A stretch of 64,000 nucleotides of DNA from Rhinopithecus roxellana (GCF_007565055.1 NC_044567.1:46427980-46491979), one strand, 5' to 3'; positions 37,863 through 50,581 are shown, counted from the stretch's first letter. Notes: generated by a model from the sequence alone, not told the origin. Made by a program: numbers and translations.

Positions 37863-38640
37863 GGGGCTGTTTCACCATATTTGTTTTCCTCTTTCCCATG
37901 CAGAAATGGTTCCTAGTTTGATGGTTTGTATGGTCAGAGGTGAAATCCTTGTAAGCAGATGGTTCGGTAAATTCAACTGGTGTGTGCATGTGGAGGGAGA
38001 GATGGCTTTTGGCTTAAATCAAAAAGGAAAAAAAAAAAAAACCTTCTGGATTAACCTTTGCTTTGGGGGAGAGTGGGAGGGACAGCTTTTCAAAAGAGTC
38101 ATCTCTTAATATGACATGAAGGGAACACAAAGGTAGGCTCATGAAAAGCCCTTGTCTCAAGTTGAATAGGGTTATAAAGCAAAGGCCCACATTCCCCTTC
38201 TTTACATTCTGTTGGGGAAACACATCTGAAATCTAGTAAATATTTGTTGTTCATGCAAGCACCGTGCTATCAGGAATACACAAATGAATAAAAAAGAGGC
38301 TGACCCCTTCAAGGTCTCAGTCTAAATCTACTACTGTTATCTTAGCTCAATGTGCACTATTTCAAAGCTGCACAACAGAAGAAAATCCCACCCCTTACCC
38401 AAGATAATCTTGTCTTTACCTTAAGTGGGAAGGAAGGTAGGAAGTCAGATAACCATCTGGTTGACTTGCTACTAGAAAGAGCATCTTCTAGCCTGGGATC
38501 CTTTGTTTATTGTCATCATTAAATTTATTAGCAATAGTTGCCAAGTTCCCTTCTTTGTCTGATTCCAGAAGATTAGGGGACCTAATTTGACTCAAGTGAG
38601 AATGAAAGGCCAAGAGGTGTTCTCTCCAGACGTGGGGGAA
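37863..38640. other. Downstream flank, nothing recognised
   Basis: AT-moderate, non-repeat sequence directly after MYH16. No exon or RNA gene is supported. Confidence 0.5.
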
Positions 38641-38964
38641 CTCAACAAATCATTTAGCTTTTTCAATAAATAAATTGCAAAGAAAAAAATATAAAACAAA
38701 TAGAAGGGGGACCTGTAGATTAAAAGACACTTAGCGGACCTATCCACCAATTGCACTGTGTGGACCTTGTTAGGATACTGCTTTGTACAAACACGCTGTT
38801 AAAAAATACACACAGACACATATACACACACAGTCCAACGGGTAAATTTGAATATTGACTGGATATTGTTGGTGATATGAGATTATTGTTCATTTTAAGG
38901 TATAATGTGATATTGTGATTATGCTTTCTAAGATAGTCCTTATATTTTAAAAATACATGGTAAA
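38641..38964 (+). repeat. Old L1-like 3' end (tentative)
   Basis: GGGGACCTGTAGATTAAAAG, TGTGTGGACCTTGTTAGGAT and GATTATTGTTCATTTTAAGG resemble an ancient LINE-1 tail related to the one at 3120-3582. Confidence 0.4.
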
Positions 38965-39262
38965 GGTCAGAAGTGATGGCTCACACCTATAATCCCAGCA
39001 CTTTGGGAGGCTGAGGTGGGCAGATCACAAGATCAAGAGATCGAGACCATCCTGGCCAACATGGTGAAACCCCGTTTCTACCAATAATACAAAAATTAGG
39101 CATGGTGGTGCTCACCTGTAGTCCCCGCTACTTGGGAGGCTGAGGCAGGAGAATCACTTGAACCTGGGAGGCGGAGGTTGCAGTGAACTGAGATCACGCC
39201 ACTGCACTCCAGCCTGGTGACAGAGTGAGACTCTGTCAAAAAAAAAAAAAAAAAAAAAAAAG
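38965..39262 (+). mobile_element. Alu
   Basis: Forward Alu with a long A tail, inserted in the old L1-like sequence. Confidence 0.92.
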
Positions 39263-39764
39263 TGGTAAAATACGTACACACCAGAAAGGAAGAGTAAGCA
39301 ACAGATCTTTGAAGTAAACTTATTTTACAGAATTTAAGACTTAAAGAATTAATAAAAGAGGCCTCTGATGCATTTTATGCAGAACCGGGGTACCTCTGAA
39401 CTTGAAAATATGTGGGACTGGGGGACCCCTTGTGTCCACTTATTGGCAAAGTGTGACATTTCCCACAAAGGAGAAGGTGTGGAGTTTGGTGCTGGAAGCG
39501 ACGTATGACGATCTCTACTAGGCTTTGATTTTGTGAAGGATATAAATGAAAAGATTCCTTTTCTAAGAGTGAATATTATGACCAAAGTCACCAGTGGTCA
39601 TTTATTCCATCAAAAAAGGATGCCCACGACTATAGAAAATGTAAGCTGAGTTACTAAGAAGAGAAAAATGAAAGCAGCAATTCCATTCCAAATCAGGAAC
39701 CGCTGTGCCGCACGAGCCGGGGAGGGTCTCCTCCCACCACGGAGAGGAGGAGGATGAGATCAAC
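39263..39764. other. Intergenic, nothing recognised
   Basis: No gene or clear repeat is seen. The first part may continue the old L1-like element. Confidence 0.4.
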
Positions 39765-39965
39765 CACTATTTACTGACTGAGCTCTATCCGTGTGCACTT
39801 GGCATGCACTCCCCCGTGCCCTCAGCACACAGACTCAGCCATGAGGAGATGGACCTTATCAACCCTGCGTTACAGATGAAGACACGAACCACTGAGTGAT
39901 TTGTTTGAGGTCAAAATGGCAGAGCTGGGATTCTCTCTGGATCCTAAGACTCCTTTACCCTACAA
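39765..39965 (-). repeat. MIR element
   Basis: Reverse MIR pattern: CTGCGTTACAGATGAAGACA, GAGGTCAAAATGGCAGAGCT, GGGATTCTCTCTGGATC. Confidence 0.65.
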
Positions 39966-40364
39966 GGCACTAACCTTTTATCAGAGCAGCTGGCCACATA
40001 GACAGGTGAAATCCCTCAAAGAGCTGGAGCACGGGGCACAGCTGTGTTGAAACTGGGCTGCTAGAACCCAAAGCCTACTTCGTGTTTTCTTTTTGATGAT
40101 GGACTGTTTCTGTTAGCGTCCGCCAGGTGTTTCTCTATAACCCTCCTCTTGTTCACCACCTCAGTCCACCCCATCCTCAGGGAGCCTCTCTTAAGACAAG
40201 ACCTTCAGCCATTCAGTAGGAACTTAGGTGACTTTAGCTCATTTGCAATATCCACCGGCTCTTTTGTACATGGGCTCCAGGGCAGGGTGGCAAAGGAATG
40301 AAGGGCGCCTTGAGTCTCACTTTTTTGGATGAGCCTCTCCAAATGAAGGGCCATTTCTTATCAT

Positions 40365-40664
40365 ATTTTTTATTTTCATTGAGAAGGAGTCTCGCTCTGT
40401 CACCCAGGCTTGAGTTCTGTGGCCCGATCTCGGCTCGCTGCAACTTCCGCTGCCCGGTTTCAAGCAATTCTCATGCCTCAGCCTCCAGGGTAGCAGGGAC
40501 CACAGGCACACGCCACCAGGTCCGGCTAATTTTTTTGTATTTTTAGTAGAGACGGGGTTTTGCCATGTTGGCCAGAATGGTCTCGAACTTCTGACCTCAG
40601 GTGATCCACCCGCCTCGGCCTCCCCAGGTGCTGGGATTACAGGTATGAGCCACCGCATGCAGCC
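40365..40664 (-). mobile_element. Alu
   Basis: Reverse Alu with AAGGGCCATTTCT on both flanks. Confidence 0.92.
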
Positions 40665-41403
40665 ATTAAGGGCCATTTCTAATTACTTTTCCCTTTCATA
40701 AACAGCTTGCTTTTTGTCTTTTATTCTTTCTTTCTGGTGTTGGGGTATGGAATGTATTAACCTTCTCCCTGTAATCCTCATACTATCTGGAAACCTCTGG
40801 CTTTCTGAATTTTTTATTGAGTCTTAAATCTCTTAGCAGTGGATTTGTATTTTTTATTACTTTTATAATTTTTTAATTACACAAGAAATACACGGCCAAG
40901 CACAAGATTAAAAAAAAAAAAATCTGTCAACTATAAAAGGACCGCCAGCAAGGAGGGTAGACTCTTTCTTTATTTGGAACAGCTGAAGTCTTGATTTATG
41001 GTTGGCAGATGGCCCCCTTCTTAAGGACATGTGAGGGACACAGTTTCTAATAGCAGTAACATGTCCTTATGGGGGAAAACTAGTTGCAGTTTGCAGCCCG
41101 CCACCAGCTGGTGAGGGCGGCCTTTCATTTCTCCACGCCTGGATCACCCGACAGCTGAGAGCTTTAATAAAATAAGTGTGCCTAGGAATGTGGGGTGAGC
41201 GAGCCACTCAGAACACAGATGTCTATTTACACCCCTATCAATAATCCCAGTGCTAAAAACAACAGCGGCTGGGAGGTTCTGAGGCTGCTTGCTGGATCTG
41301 AGCGGCGATCCGGTTACCCTCAGCCATGCCAAGACATTCTGGAGGTGCTCATACCCCAACTGCAGGCCATCTGGAGCCAGGGGATGGCACAGATTGTTTT
41401 TAT
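40665..41403. other. Intergenic, nothing recognised
   Basis: Non-repeat sequence with AT-rich parts near 40830-40930. No gene is supported. Confidence 0.45.
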
Positions 41404-42180
41404 CTAAGATGTTTCATGCTTGCCAAGGTAGTGAGGAGCAAGAACTCCCAACTCCTGGGCTTTGATGAGTCTTCTTCGGGTGACGTTAAACGGGACATGG
41501 TCCTTGTTCAAAGTCCTGGGGAGATTTAGGAGGGGGATGATAGACATCCTTAGATGGCCTTCATGGGGAAGCCTGGAGAGAGCTTGCTGAGAGAAGGGGC
41601 AGCTTAGGTAAAGCATAGGGAGAGGTGTCATTGACATAGGACTCCTCAGTGACTCAGGGATAATGGAGACAAGGTAAGGTAAAGCCTCACACCTCAAGGA
41701 AGGTAAAGGAAATAAAACTTCCCAAATAATAGTGATGCAAGAACAAAACCAAACCAAGCCCATAGGGGTCCTGCGTGATAGAGGACGGTGACAGAGTGGC
41801 ACGCTTTTATAGTCAGAGAACCAAAGAAAGCCCATCTTTTGGATTGAGTGCCTAGCAGGAAAAGCCAAGTGTTGGGGCAATCTGTGTGGCCTTGGGGAAA
41901 ACAAACTCTTTCTCTGTTGACTTTCTGCCTCCACATTTTGGTAATAAAGAGAGTATAATAAGGCAGAAGTGATTCTTGACAAATCTGTGAGAAATCTTGG
42001 CCATGAACTTGGTTTTCTTGGCCTGGGGAGTGGGGGTGGCTGTTTGCAATGTACACTGCTCAGAAGCCTGAAGAGAGGATCGAGCGTCCTGGCAAAGGCC
42101 TGGCGGGGAGGGATGCTGCCGGGCAAAGCCAGGACACCATTAGCAAAAAGCCCAGGGCCAGCCAGAGCTTCCTGCTCCAA
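41404..42180 (-). other. 258-codon open frame of unknown status
   Basis: An ATG-to-stop frame on the minus strand, outside Alu sequence. The product would be rich in Leu, Ser, Pro and Arg, and I see no known domain. No TATA box, splice structure or poly(A) signal was identified. It could be chance or part of an old repeat. A function is not proposed. Confidence 0.12.
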
Positions 42181-42199
42181 ACTTTACTGCTAGAAATTT

Positions 42200-44117
42200 C
42201 AAATCTGTGTTTCCTTATACATGTATTCATTCATCTGTCATTTACCAACTGCCTGTGACATGCCCAGGAACAGGGGATGGGAGAAGCTGAGATACCCAAG
42301 AAAGACTGGGGAGAGGGAACGAGGAAAGAGCTCTTAAAGCCCTAAGGCTCCGAATGAGGATGGGAGGAGGGGATGGAGGGAGATGTATTTCCAAACATGA
42401 CCCAGCCTCGGCTCCAGAAGGGTGAGAAGATCATCCATAGCAGCTGTGCCTATTTTGGGCCTGGGGTCTCTGTCCCAAGAGCAACAGGTGTTGAGACCTG
42501 AAAGACAGGTGCATGTTTATCTTGAGGGCCTCATGGTATCATTTCCAGAAACAAAGACTAGCTTTTCAATTCATTATCTCCAGCTAGAATCATCCAATGT
42601 CTTGCTTTTCTGCTTCCCTAGTGGCCCTAGTGGCTATCGGAGCCTGCCTCTCATCACACGGGTGCACCGAGGGGGACTTGCAGGTTTCTGGGAAGGGGAG
42701 AGGTTTGGGCTATGTGACCGTCTCTGGACTGGTGAGGGGTAAAGTACACATTCTTCTCTCAACCACATCCCCTCCTGAGAAGGCTACAGAGGAGAAAGTC
42801 AAGTCAGGAAGGAAGGAAGACAACGAGGTGGATATAAGCTGGCCTTCTCTTGCCACCCCACCCCAAGGTGGGTACCCCAGCACCTGTCTGTGCTGACGAC
42901 GGAAGGACAACAGCAGCCACTCGCAGAGAATTCTAACTAAACACGAGTGTAATTTCCAGCACTCTCAGGGAATGCTATCCAAACATGAATATAATTTCCA
43001 GCACTGTCCCACGAGGCAGGCAGAGGCCATGAGCTTTCAGACGTGATGTTCCCTGTTGAAAAGCAGATTAAAAGGACATGAATTTTTACCTTTTTAAGTG
43101 ACTTGCTTTCAGTCCCACAGTAAATCCCGGCTGTGTCCCGGTCTTGCATGTAGTGAGTGATCCATAAACACACACTGATTACACTGGATGTGGCCACAGT
43201 TGATCTCCCATGGCCAAGAGCACGCAGCCCCGTGGGGCTCACTCTTATCCTTTGAGAATGAGGGGTTATTTTCTCTGGGAAGACCGGCACTTCAATGGCA
43301 ACCTCAGCAGGTCCTGTTGCAAGCAGAGGGAGCCCTCAACGGGGTGTCTTCTGGCCACCTGTTTCTTCTCCCTGCTCCTTCTCCTGTGCCCACCTTAGGG
43401 AGGGGTCAGAAGGGCAGCACCAGCCCCAAACCTGGAATGGGTGCAGCAATGAGGGACCCCAAACTTCTCACCCCCAGAATAGCTCTACAAGCTGGGATTT
43501 GAATTCCTGGCTCACAGCCCAAGGGCATTTCCACTGCTTGCCAGCTCAGGGCTGAGCACAGAGTCAGTGTTCATTCAACCTCGGTTTCCTCCCAGCCTCT
43601 TCTTCAAGTTCTGTCTTGCCTTGTAATGCTGAGAATCCACTGCCTTCGCGTCACTGTCTGAAATACGGGGGTGGAGATGAACACGAGCTTCTTTGTTTGT
43701 TTTGGTGGTTCTTGCCACCTCTGTAAGGAAATATTAATACTAGGTCTATAGTTTAAATCATCCTGTGTTGCTGAGTTAAAAAGACAGTGTGAATATTAAG
43801 TGTTACAGAAAAAGGAAGAAGCAGTTTTGGGCAGTCTCTTCCTGCATGTCATGGCTCAATGGAAACCACTTTTTGGCTTGTAAAGGCTGGTGATATGAAG
43901 ATCTGGTGAGCTGGGGTACACATGGTTCAGCAGCCATTTGGCCCCAAAGTGTGTAGTGTTCAAGACAGACAATGTCACAGCTGAGTCCATTCAAGTTAGT
44001 TAATACTGCTTAGTCATCCTTAATCAAGCCTATTTGAAACACAACTCTGACCGGTCATTGCTCTCCCCAAACACTGTCAGTGCCCCCACCCGGCCCACCA
44101 ACAGTTTGGTACACTTG
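42200..44117. other. Intergenic, no gene recognised
   Basis: Mixed unique sequence with MIR-like traces (for example near 43490-43560). Two near-identical 25-30 bp runs ending in AATATAATTTCCAGCACT-like text occur at about 42936-42962 and 42976-43004. No exon is supported. Confidence 0.4.
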
Positions 44118-44132
44118 CCTCAGATGGATATT

Positions 44133-44430
44133 GGCTTTTTTTTTTTTTTTTTGAGACAGAGTCTCGCTCCGCTGGAGTGCAGTGCAGTGGCGCTATCTCC
44201 ACTCACTGCAACCTCTGCCTCCCGGGTTCAAGCGATTCTCCTGCCTCAGCCTCCCAAGTAGCTGGGACTACAGTAGGTGCCCACCACCACACCCAGCTAA
44301 TTTTTGTATTTTTAGTAGAGACAGGGTTTCACCATATTAGACAGGCTGGTCTCAACTCCTGACCTTGTGATCTGCCCGCCTCAGCCTCCCAAAGTGCTGG
44401 GATTACAGGCGTGAGCCACCACGCCCAGCC
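44133..44430 (-). mobile_element. Alu
   Basis: Reverse Alu flanked by CCTCAGATGGAT. A small internal repeat GTGCAGTGCAGTGG lies near its start. Confidence 0.93.
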
Positions 44431-44908
44431 TCCTCAGATGGATGCTCAACCTGGCCTTCCACCTGTGCCAGCAGACATGGCTCCCCTTCGCTACTCCCGC
44501 CCAGCCACCTCCCCTCGAAATCTTAACACACCTCAGGCTGTCTTGGTCCTCCCCACCCACAGTGGTTACGCCCCTATCCTTTGTGCACCTTTTTAGGGGC
44601 ATTTTTAAAAACTCCCTCTACTCTCCCTAAGTAGCAGTCACGACTTACGCTATCTTACTTACCTTTGTTTTTATCACAGTTCCTATTCCCAATGCTTTGT
44701 ATTTTCAAAGCCACACACACACAGTCATTGGAAGAACACTCAAGTAGGAATGAGAAAATCTGGGTTTCAGTCTTAACTCCTTCCAGTTTCTTTCATAATC
44801 TTTGTCATCTCAGTTTCCAGGTTTCTGGCTACTCACTTGAAAAAGGAGAGGTCTGAACTACTTTAAGGGTTTCTAAACCTAGCTGGGCATCAGCATTGCC
44901 TGGTTTAC

Positions 44909-45199
44909 GTTTTTTTTCTTTGAGATGGAGTCTCATCCTGTTGCCCAGGCTGGAGTGCAGTGGCGTAATCTCGGCTCACTGCAACCTCCACCTCCGGGGT
45001 TCAAGCGATTCTCCTGCCTCAGCCTCCTAAGTAGCTGGGACTACAGGCGCCCGCCACCACACCTGGCTAATTTTTGTATTTTTAGTAGAGATGGGGTTTC
45101 ACCATATTAGCCAGGCTGGTCTCAACTCCTGACCTTGTGATCCACTTGCTTTGGCCTCCCAAAGTGCTGGGATTATAGGCATGAGCCACCATGCCTGGC
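44909..45199 (-). mobile_element. Alu inside the MER5-like element
   Basis: Reverse Alu with the target duplication TGCCTGGTTTAC. Confidence 0.93.
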
Positions 45200-45309
45200 T
45201 GCCTGGTTTACTTTTTAAAAAAATATTCAGAATTTAGGGCTGCACTGTTAGAGATTCTGATTTAGTAGGTTGGGTTGGAGCTTGGGAATCTGCATTTTTT
45301 TTAAAATTT

Positions 45310-45563
45310 TTTCTTTTTTTTTCTTTTTTGAGACAGAGTCTCGCTCTGTCGCCCAGGCTAGAGTGCAGAGGCGCTGTCTCGGCTCACTGCAAGCTCCGCC
45401 TCCCGGGTTCACACCATTCTCCTGCCTCAGCCTCCCGAGTAGCTGGGACTACAGGCGCCCGCCACCACACCTGGCTAATTTTTGTATTTTTAGCAGAGAC
45501 GGGGTTTCACTGTGTTAGCCAGGATGGTCTCAATCTCCTGACCTCGTGATCCGCCTGCCTCTC
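45310..45563 (-). mobile_element. AluY, truncated at its 5' end
   Basis: Reverse AluY that stops at GATCCGCCTGCCTC, without the usual head. Confidence 0.9.
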
Positions 45564-45754
45564 CCTGGTGATTCTAATGACCAGCCTAAAGGTAAACTTT
45601 TAGAGCAGTTGTTTTAAAAAGTGGATTCCTGGGCCCGAAGCCAGATCCACAAAACAGGAATTTCCAGAGGAGAGACTTGGTAACCTGCATAGTTAATAAG
45701 CACCCAGGTGACTTTCATTGCAAAGCTTGTCTGGGAAATGCAGACCTAGATCCC

Positions 45755-45912
45755 TGCTACACAAAGTTTTCCAAAGACTAGCAGTATTGTGTCATCTGGC
45801 AGCTTGTCAGAACTGCAGAGTCTCAGACCCCTTCCTAGGCCACTGGATCAGAATCTGCATTCTAACGAGATCCCTGGGTGACCCGCAGGCACAGCGGGGT
45901 TTGAGAAGCATG
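45755..45912 (+). mobile_element. MER5-like element
   Basis: AGTATTGTGTCATCTGGCAG, GGATCAGAATCTGCATTCTA and GGGGTTTGAGAAGCA follow the MER5 pattern. Confidence 0.6.
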
Positions 45913-45915
45913 GCA

Positions 45916-46112
45916 CAAAATCAGTGATTCTCAAATTTGAACATGCCTCGGAATACTCTGCAGGGCATGTTGGCTGAAACTCACCTCACCAGACCCCACC
46001 TTCCAGGTTCTGATTCTCAGGTCTGGAGTGGGGCTCAGGGTTTTACAGTTCTAGCAAGTTCCCCGATGATACCGATGCTGCTGGTCCAGGGACCACCCTT
46101 TGAGAACCAGAC
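45916..46112 (-). mobile_element. MER5A-like element
   Basis: It starts AGTGATTCTCAAATTTGAAC and ends CTGCTGGTCCAGGGACCACC then CTTTGAGAACC, matching both MER5A ends. Confidence 0.7.
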
Positions 46113-46460
46113 CCTGGAGGATTTCTCAAAACTCCATGTCCAAGAGTGAAATCTCTCCATTCTGTTTTTTTGTTTGTTTGTTTGTTTTCTCTTGCTAATC
46201 TATTCTGGCACTCAGGCACTCATAAAATCCTATTCGCCACCCCAGTGTCTAAGATTCTGGGAATTAACTAACAGTATCACCAAGTGCTAAGCTGTTGGCA
46301 CAGACAGCACTTGTTATAAAAGTTTCCAGAAAGTCACAGTCTCGAGGCTGGGTGAAGACATCCACATGGAGAAGTCCTTTCCTCCTTCCTCTCCCTCGGA
46401 TTGGATATGTGGTGGCCGGTGATGCTACTCCTGGGGCTGTCATGTCAAAAGTGGCCGGGA

Positions 46461-46850
46461 GGCCAGGCACGGTGGCTCACACCTGTAATCCCAGCACTTT
46501 GGGAGGACGAGGTGGGTGGATCACCTGAGGTCAGGAGTTCGAGACCAGCCTGGTGAAACCCCAACTCTACTAAAAATACAACAATCAGCTGGGCATGGTG
46601 GTGGATGCCTGTAATCCCAGCTACTCGGGAGGCTGAGGCAGGAGAATCACTTAAACCCTGAAGGCGAAGGTTGCAGTGAGCCAAGATCATGCCATTGCAC
46701 TCCAGCCTGGATGACAGTGTGAGACTCTGTCTGAGAAAGGAAAGAAAGAAGAAAGAAAAGAAGGGAGGGAGGGAGGAAGAAAGGAAGAAAAGCAGGAGGG
46801 AGGGAGGGAAGGAAGGAGAGAGAAAGAGAGAGAGAATGAAAGAAGGAAAG
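46461..46850 (+). mobile_element. Alu with a long purine tail
   Basis: Forward Alu whose tail expanded into GAAA/GGAA/GGGA repeats (about 46736-46850). Confidence 0.9.
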
Positions 46851-46898
46851 TGAGCCACAACACCCTGCCATAGCTTTAAGACTTTAAAACCCAGTCTT

Positions 46899-47200
46899 GG
46901 CAGGGGTCGGTGGCTCATGCCTGTAATCCCAGCACTTTGGGAGGTCGAGGTGGGCGGGTCATGAGGTCAAGAGATTGGGACCATGTTGACCAACATGATG
47001 AAACCCCATCTCTACTAAAAATACAAAAATTAGCCGGGCGTGGTGGTACGAACCTGTAGTCCCAGCTACTCAGGAGGCTGAGGCAGGAGAACTTGAACCT
47101 GGGAGGCGGAGCTTGCAGTGAGCCGAAATCGCACCACTGGACTCCAGCCTGGCGACAGAGCAAGACTCCGCCTCAAAAAAAAAAAGAAAAAAAAAAAAAC
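46899..47200 (+). mobile_element. Alu
   Basis: Forward Alu inserted within a short block (46848-46898 and 47198-47214) that also occurs at 49949-50010. Confidence 0.9.
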
Positions 47201-48016
47201 TTCTCCCCACCACTTACCATTTCCAAAAAAAAAAAGTGGCCTGGAGCTGCCAACAGGAGGCTGTTTTGTTGCTTTAAGCTGATTTCTCACACCCGTCCCT
47301 GGAACTGGAAACTTGGGCACAAGTTCTGAAGAGTATGCAAGCCACAGAGACAGACGGTCTGTGCTGACCCTCCCGTTTCATAGATGAGGACAAGGAGGGG
47401 CGACTGCTTCCAGGTCACCCCATCTGCCTGTGGCTGTGCTAAGACTGTGCATGGGAATTTCCTGCCTGCAGGAAAAATCAGTCTCAGCAACACTGACTCT
47501 CACTTTCCTGCTCCTGCCTCATCTGTTCATGCAGCTTCCCTGCTGCCCCACCTCAGCTGACACCCGTGCAGCTGCCCAAGCAGAGGCTCTCGTGCTCCAG
47601 TGCTCTGGAAACCCCTCCCTCCCAGACCACTCCTGGCCCTTTCTGTTGCTCTGTCTGGCATCACCCTTCATGCCTTGGCACAAGAGCCTGCCACTAGGTG
47701 GCACCGCTGCTCTGCCAGGCATCAGGGTCTCCAGCCTGGCCTCACCCTGAGTGCTCAAGTTCTTGTGGTGCCAAAGCTGACTGGTGGCTCCTGCAAGGTG
47801 TGGGTGAAAAACAGAAGACTCCCTTACAGAAGTCCAGAGCCGTGCTGTGCCACAGCAGAGTAAAGGCAAGAGAAGCCATTTAGGCTCATAAAGGCAAGAA
47901 CACCCATCCCGTCTTCATTTAAAACTCTGTTCATCATGGGGTTTTTTTGCACTAACCTCAGTTTTAAAAAATATTGCAATACAATAGGATTAATTTTGAT
48001 TACTGAGGGGTTTTTT

Positions 48017-48328
48017 GTTTGTTTGTTTGTGTTTGAGAGAGAGAGAGAGAGAGAGTCTCACTCTGTCACCCAGGCTGGAATGCAGTGGCGTGATCTTGGC
48101 TCACTGCAACTTCCACCTCCCAGGTTCAAGCAATTCTCCTACCTCGGCCTCCCTAGTAGCTGGGATTACAGGTGCACGGCACCACACCTGGCTAATTTTT
48201 GTATTTTTAGTAGAGACCAGGTTTCAGCATGTTGGCCAGGCTGGTCTTGAACTCCTGACCTCAGCTGATCCACCGACCTTGGCCTCGCAAAGTGCTGGGA
48301 TTAAAGGCATGAGACACTGTGCCTGGCC
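48017..48328 (-). mobile_element. Alu with (GA)n
   Basis: Reverse Alu with TTGATTACTGAGGG flanks and a GAGAGA run near its start. Confidence 0.93.
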
Positions 48329-49064
48329 TTGATTACTGAGGGTTTTTTGCAGTCCCCTTAGATTTGAGCCTGAAGAGGGTGCCTCACTTGCCTCCCTCTA
48401 GTCCTGGTGCAGGCCGCAGCAATGTGGTTTGTGGTCCAGCATCTTGAAGAGTTATGGCAATAGCTATTTTTTCTGTGAGATCCCAGTGCTGGGCTGGGGC
48501 AGATATGAGGGCAGCCACCATGCCTAGGGACAGAGGCGTTGGGCTGGCTCAGTTCAGTTCACTGTCGCTGGCTGGAGCCAATTCCCCGCAGGCCCCTTAT
48601 TCTCCCTGTGAATCCCCTTTTGCCAGCCCATACCCTCAGGTCCCCAGAGAGTCCTGAATTCCAGAACTGCCCCTGCCTGGCCGCATGCTAAAGCCACTGC
48701 TATTGAAAGCGAGGTCTCCGGCCCCCAGCCAGCGTGTTGCCCTGCCTTCTGGACCACTCCCCTGCCCTCTGCGTGGCTGGAGTAAATTCACTTCCTGGGT
48801 GAGTTAAAGGCCTGTAACTCCTTCATGGGCACTGTTTAAGCTCCTGTTTCTTCTCTCTCTCTTGTTTGTAGAGGGGCCTATTTTATTTTATTTTATTTTC
48901 TCTATCTTAATGAGCTGGTATGTTTTGTAGCTTCTGGTGACACCTCTTTTAATGCTCCTACTTTCTCTCCGTGGGTTCAGTCTCCCCCTCCAGAGTACGG
49001 TGAAAAAAGATAAAGTGATACAATCTGCCCACCGAATCCACAGAAATGTCAGGGTCTAAGCACT

Positions 49065-49190
49065 CGGTCACTCCGAATCTTGGCTTACAGCCACCTGAGG
49101 AGCTTTCAAAAATCCCAAAGCCCAGGTCCCACCCAATACCAATTAAATCCGAATATCCGGAAGTGCAGCCCCAGGCCTCGGTAGATTGCA
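49065..49190 (+). mobile_element. MER5-like fragment
   Basis: CCACCTGAGGAGCTTTCAAA, CCCAGGTCCCACCCAATACC and AATTAAATCCGAATAT follow the MER5 order. Confidence 0.55.
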
Positions 49191-49369
49191 ATACCCTAAC
49201 TCTCCAGATGAAAACAATACCCTACCCAGTCAAGGGTGGGAACCAGGGCACCAAAAACAGGCCTGGGTTTTACAGAGCCAAGACTGTCACCTACAGGCAG
49301 GAGTGGGTACTGCAGCCCACTGGTAGGATCACCGACTGGGAGAGCCGAACATCAAAGGCTTTGCTGGAG

Positions 49370-49686
49370 GGTGGGGCGCAATCACGACCCGCAGCAGCTT
49401 CAACCTCCCAGGCTCAAGCGATCCTCCTGCCTCAGGCTCTGGGACTACAGGTGCACACCATCATGCTTTTTGTTTTGTTTGTTTTGTTTTGTTTTGTTTT
49501 GTTTGTTTGTTTTGTTTTGTTTTTGTTGTCGTTTGTTTGAGATGTAGTCTTACTCTGCCGCCCAGGCTGGAGTGCAGTGGCACAATCTTGGCTCACTGCG
49601 AGTTCCACCTCCCAGGTTCACGCCATTCTCCTGCCTCAGCCTCCCGGAGTAGCTGGGACTACAGGCGCCCGCCACCATGCCTGGCT

Positions 49687-49724
<38 letters not shown>

Positions 49725-49970
49725 TTAGTAGAGACAGGGTTTCACCGTGTTAGCCAGGATGGTCTCGATCTCCTGACCTCGTGATCTGCCCGCCTCGGCC
49801 TCCCAAAGTGCTGGGATTACAGGCGTGAGACACCCCGCCTGGCCACACACCACCATGCTTTAAAATTTTTTTTTTTGCCCAGGTCTTGAACTCCTGGGCC
49901 CAAATGATCCTCCAGCCTCAAACCTCTCAAAGTGATAGAATTACAGGCATGAGCCACAGCACCCTGCTGT
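49370..49970 (-). mobile_element. Old Alu split by a younger Alu
   Basis: A reverse, diverged Alu in two pieces (49370-49470 and 49845-49970). Confidence 0.85.
49471..49844 (-). mobile_element. AluY with (TTTTG)n tail nested in an old Alu
   Basis: Reverse AluY with a GTTTT microsatellite tail (about 49471-49530) and a long internal T run at 49690-49719. CACACCA-CATGCTTT flanks both sides. Confidence 0.92.
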
Positions 49971-50535
49971 AGCTTTAAGACTTTAAAGCCCAATCTTCTC
50001 CTCACCACTTAACTCTCCGGTATAAACATCCCAGTGACTTCCAACCCAAGCTCTTTCAAAGTTATCCCACTTTTTCCAGCAGAGGGCAGCCCCTCCTGGT
50101 TAGCAATATGCTTTGTTACACAGCTGAACTCCCTTTTGAGAACTCCATCTCCTAGCCCTGAGTCTGGGCGCTGGAGATACACAGGGAATAAACCTGTTCT
50201 CTTGGATCTTCCAGGGTCGTTAGACAGCCACCATACTCCTATGAACCCCCGTTCTCTCAAGGTGAAGGAGCTCCAGTTCCTATATCCTGCCCCCCTCCTT
50301 CCTAGACTGGCAAGATCCCTTCATCAGGGATGACACCCAGAATTTAGTCTACAATCTAAAAAAGAATTATAGAGATAATATATGCTCATAATAAAAATAT
50401 ATTTGTAAAACATAAAATAGAAAGTGCCCCTCCCTGTCCATTCTCCTCAATCCCACTATCTGAGGGATGGGGTGGGGTAAGGTGGGGAGGCCCCATCGTT
50501 AACAGATTGGTGGCACTCAGAACTGAATGTCATCT

Positions 50536-50536
<1 letters not shown>

Positions 50537-50581
<45 letters not shown>

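Larger units (their letters stand above)
44866..45740 (+). mobile_element. MER5-like DNA transposon split by two Alus
   Basis: Blocks typical of MER5 (hAT) elements are seen: GGGCATCAGCATTGCCTGG, GAGATTCTGATTTAGTAGGT, GGGAATCTGCATTT and GGTGATTCTAATGACCAGCC. Alus at 44909-45199 and 45310-45563 break it up. Confidence 0.6.
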
